This document shows, piece by piece, positions 61,564-64,000 of a stretch of 64,000 nt of DNA. The DNA comes from Mayamaea pseudoterrestris (taxonomy: Eukaryota > Bacillariophyta > Bacillariophyceae > Sellaphorales > Sellaphoraceae), in assembly GCA_027923505.1 (NCBI GenBank), contig BROI01000022.1, positions 558,001 to 622,000 on the forward strand, written 5' to 3'. Under the pieces are notes generated by a model. The model saw only the letters and a program-made list of their open reading frames with translations, made no database searches and was not told the DNA's origin. The position numbers and the translations under genes were made by a program. Numbering within the stretch: the stretch's first letter is position 1; each line of letters starts with the position of its first letter.

Positions 61564-64000
61564 ATGGTTTCCAATTCACCTCAGGAATGCGATTCCAAGC
61601 GCATTATTGCCGTGAAAGTTTATCAGCCCAAACTTGCTCTCGTGGGAAAGAGCAAGCATCAGGTGTTGCGATGGTACCACGTGTTATTTTGGGTAGCGCT
61701 CTTGATGCAGTCCATGTACATGCTCACGACCATGGGCGAACCGTATCATCAATTTCTAGCAAAGGCAGATCGAGAAGGGTTTCAGGGTATGTTTGCACAA
61801 AGTGCGGAAGTTGATACATTTTGTTTCAGCAAGCAATTTGACTTACAAGTCTCTCACGTTTGATTTCAACAGTCATGCAGGGATCGACGCAACGCCGCGC
61901 ACAGTTCGAATACGCCTTTAAGGATTTGAATGATCCAAGCAGACGCACGAAAAAGATTGGTTGGATGGATTGGAAGGACATGGACATTGAGGAACTGGCG
62001 GCGGAGAAGAAGCGCGACCGAGAAAAGTCGGTCCTCGATAGCTTGCCCAAGAATATGCGCGTGCCAAGTCAGTATTCCTGCGCGTTTTGGCCAACCTTTT
62101 TCCTGGGAATACTTGGAACCTTGTATGCGCTAGTGATACTGATGCAGTACTGGAGGGTGGACTTTAACGTTTGGCTTAACTATCGCGAAATGGATCCAAC
62201 GAGGCAGGAACTGCCAGACGATTTGCTGCAAATTGACGTGGAGCAGGACTTGGAGGAGCAAGCCAAGCGAAAGCAACAACTCAAGGATGCAACTCAAACG
62301 GTTCCGGATCGGAAGATTGCGAATCCGCCATCCATTCTACCTACTTGTGCACGCATTACTCCCAAGAAGGGCCCCGAGATTTTGGTGGACCTGGAATATT
62401 ATCCGACGCTGGGAATGACATTTGAGTATCATCGCCGCCGCTACGTGTACAAATCGCCGCACGGCTGGACGAAGATTCGCTGTCAAACAAAGATTCCGTT
62501 GGATAATTTAAAAGCTTGGAAAGGCTTTCCGTCGCCGCTGCAGCTGATTGGTGGACAAATTCGATTTGGACCAAACATGTTTACAGTCAAGCAGCCTTCG
62601 TTCGTTGATTTATACAAGAAGCAGCTACTGAATCCCTTTTCCATTTTCCAAATGTTTTGCGTCTTGCTTTGGGCGATTGATGATTACATTTTGTACAGCT
62701 TGTTCAATCTGTTCATGGTATTTACGTTTGAGGCGACGGTTGTGTTTCAACGCATCCAGAGCATGAAGGCGCTCAGAGGCATGGGCAACCCCAGTCGTAA
62801 CATTTATGTGTACCGAAGCAACCACTGGACAATCTGCGATTCGTCCGAACTACTTCCGGGCGATATAATGAGTTTGAAACGAATTGCGCCGCACCGATCA
62901 AAGGATGCGACCCAGCCGAGCGCAGCAATTCAAGATGCTGGAGGCGACATTGTACCGGCGGATCTGCTTTTGCTTCGCGGGTCAACGGTTGTGAATGAGG
63001 CAAGCTTGACCGGTGAATCGATACCGCAGATGAAGGAAGGGTTGGTTGATTTGGAAGCCGGCGATCGTCTCGACATGAAAACAAAGCACAAGATGAATGT
63101 TGCATACGCTGGCACGAAGATGCTCCAATGCAAAGGCGCTGCCGAGATTGAAGCCGACTCGACCGCACCCAAGCTATACAGTCAGATTCCAAATCCTCCT
63201 GACGACGGCTGCGTTTGCTTTGTTTTGCGGACCGGATTTGCTTCGGCTCAAGGAAAGCTAGTTCGAATGATTGAAGGTTCGCACGACAAGGTCAAGGGCC
63301 ACGAGCGCGAGACTGGGTTGCTCCTTCTGTTTCTTTTTTGCTTTGCTGTCATGAGCTCGTCGTATGTGCTCTATCACGGCATGCAGAACGAAAAGCGCAG
63401 TAAATATGAGCTGCTGCTTCATTGCATCATGATTGTCACCAACGTTATACGGCCGGAACTTCCGATGCAGATGGCCCTCGCTGTGAACAATGCCTTGATG
63501 ACGTTGATGAAGATGCACATCTTTTGCACGGAGCCGTACAGGGTACCCATGGCAGGCCGTTTAAATGTGTGCCTTTTCGATAAGACGGGCACTTTGACTA
63601 CGGATGAACTTGTTGCAGGTGGAGTTTGCGAGCCTGTGAAACTCGACATTTCATCCGGGATGGAGGATGCGGATCCAGAATTCCTCACTCCCATGACCAA
63701 GCTAAACGGCGGAGCGGCTCTTGTTCTGGCGGGCTGTCACTCTCTTGTTGTTGTAGACGAGGAAATTGCTGGCGATCCTTTGGAAAAGGCATCGTTATCT
63801 GCTATGCGATGGCAGCTATCCGTTTCATCCGGTCATGCGACACCTGCTCCGGCTACTGATAAACGACCGGCTGGCAATCCCATCTCTGTCGCTGACACTC
63901 ACTTGACTGATGTTGATGTGCTAACACGACACCACTTTAGTTCAAAGCTGCAACGTATGAGTTGCGTCATTAAATCGTCAGGCAAAATGTTTTCTGTTGC
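61564..64000 (+). CDS. P5A-type ATPase (Spf1/ATP13A1-like), 3' partial
   Basis: Exon 1 is 61564-61786, the intron 61787-61872 (86 bp, phase 1), and exon 2 runs open from 61873 to the right edge. The visible 780 or so residues include an early membrane hairpin (YHVLFWVALLMQSMYML), a beta-rich N-terminal domain, and the P5A helix pair NPFSIFQMFCVLLWAIDDYILYS read as two adjoining parts. Then come PGDIMSL, IVPADLLLL, EASLTGESIPQ (actuator TGES), the M4 motif RPELPMQMALAVN in place of PPELP, and the phosphorylation site CLFDKTGTLTTDEL near 63579. P5A ATPases sit in the ER membrane and remove misinserted helical membrane segments. The motif Arg-Pro-Glu-Leu-Pro keeps PEL but has Arg in place of the first Pro. 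The ATP-binding domain is cut by the window edge. Confidence 0.93.

Noticed and set aside
1-64000. tRNA, rRNA, CRISPR arrays, transposases, LTR or virus-like elements
   Set aside because: No T-loop consensus pairs, rRNA blocks, regular spacer arrays, reverse transcriptase, integrase, capsid or transposase motifs were seen in any frame by eye; a profile search could still find short RNAs.

Overview
This is nuclear DNA of a eukaryotic alga, most likely a diatom or a close photosynthetic stramenopile. Four things point that way: genes are dense (about one per 2 kb, both strands) with few short GT-AG introns of 71-140 bp; two or three products start with a signal peptide followed by a phenylalanine-type plastid cleavage site (for example SFAF before TTPP in the UPF0301 protein); degenerate PSxxPS repeats of the diatom type lie at 4.0-5.0 kb; and the gene set mixes plastid and ordinary eukaryotic functions. 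TAA, TAG and TGA all end genes, so the code looks standard. The species is not decided.

Layout. 1-9.7 kb: a SohB-like S49 peptidase (cut by the left edge and carrying an in-frame stop), a peroxisome-type mitochondrial-family carrier, a decayed PSxxPS repeat, a plastid-directed protein of unknown function, uracil phosphoribosyltransferase, and a plastid protein with two UPF0301/AlgH domains. 9.7-12.7 kb: a gene-poor stretch with two weak small ORFs. 12.7-24 kb: a small acidic protein, a neuroguidin/Sas10-family protein, a BTB protein with a one-base frame break, a GAF plus HATPase-like protein, a large MadBub checkpoint kinase, and, divergent from it, the KEOPS subunit Kae1. 24-34 kb: a membrane RING-H2 protein, a PP1 catalytic subunit (3 exons), a PrsW-type membrane protease (2 exons), a UAS-UBX protein and a plastid-directed RibD C-terminal-type reductase. 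34-54 kb: three paralogous CPA1 Na+/H+ antiporters, all on +, interleaved with an MFS transporter, a cathepsin Z/X-like protease, two glycosyltransferases and the pseudouridine synthase PUS10. 54.5-64 kb: a D-2-hydroxyacid dehydrogenase, a two-repeat membrane protein, a DnaJ protein, a fucosyltransferase-like type II membrane protein, and a P5A-type ATPase that runs off the right edge.

The neighbours do not form operons. Loose themes are mitosis (MadBub kinase and PP1), ion transport (three antiporters, a P5A ATPase), secretory glycosylation (three glycosyltransferase-like proteins), RNA modification (Kae1, PUS10) and plastid functions. Six splice structures had to be worked out from splice sites (UPRT, UPF0301, PrsW, cathepsin Z, the PF03407-like glycosyltransferase, antiporter 2), including an 81-base first exon encoding only a signal peptide.

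Three host genes appear broken or mis-sequenced: one in-frame TAA and two one-base frame errors in homopolymers. I found no virus-like element, LTR element, intact transposon, CRISPR array, rRNA or recognisable tRNA. I did not find a clearly new biological system. The best leads are the motif architecture of the MadBub kinase with its private tandem repeat, the dispersed antiporter trio, the fossil PSxxPS array, and an over-represented CTACCGGTAG palindrome.
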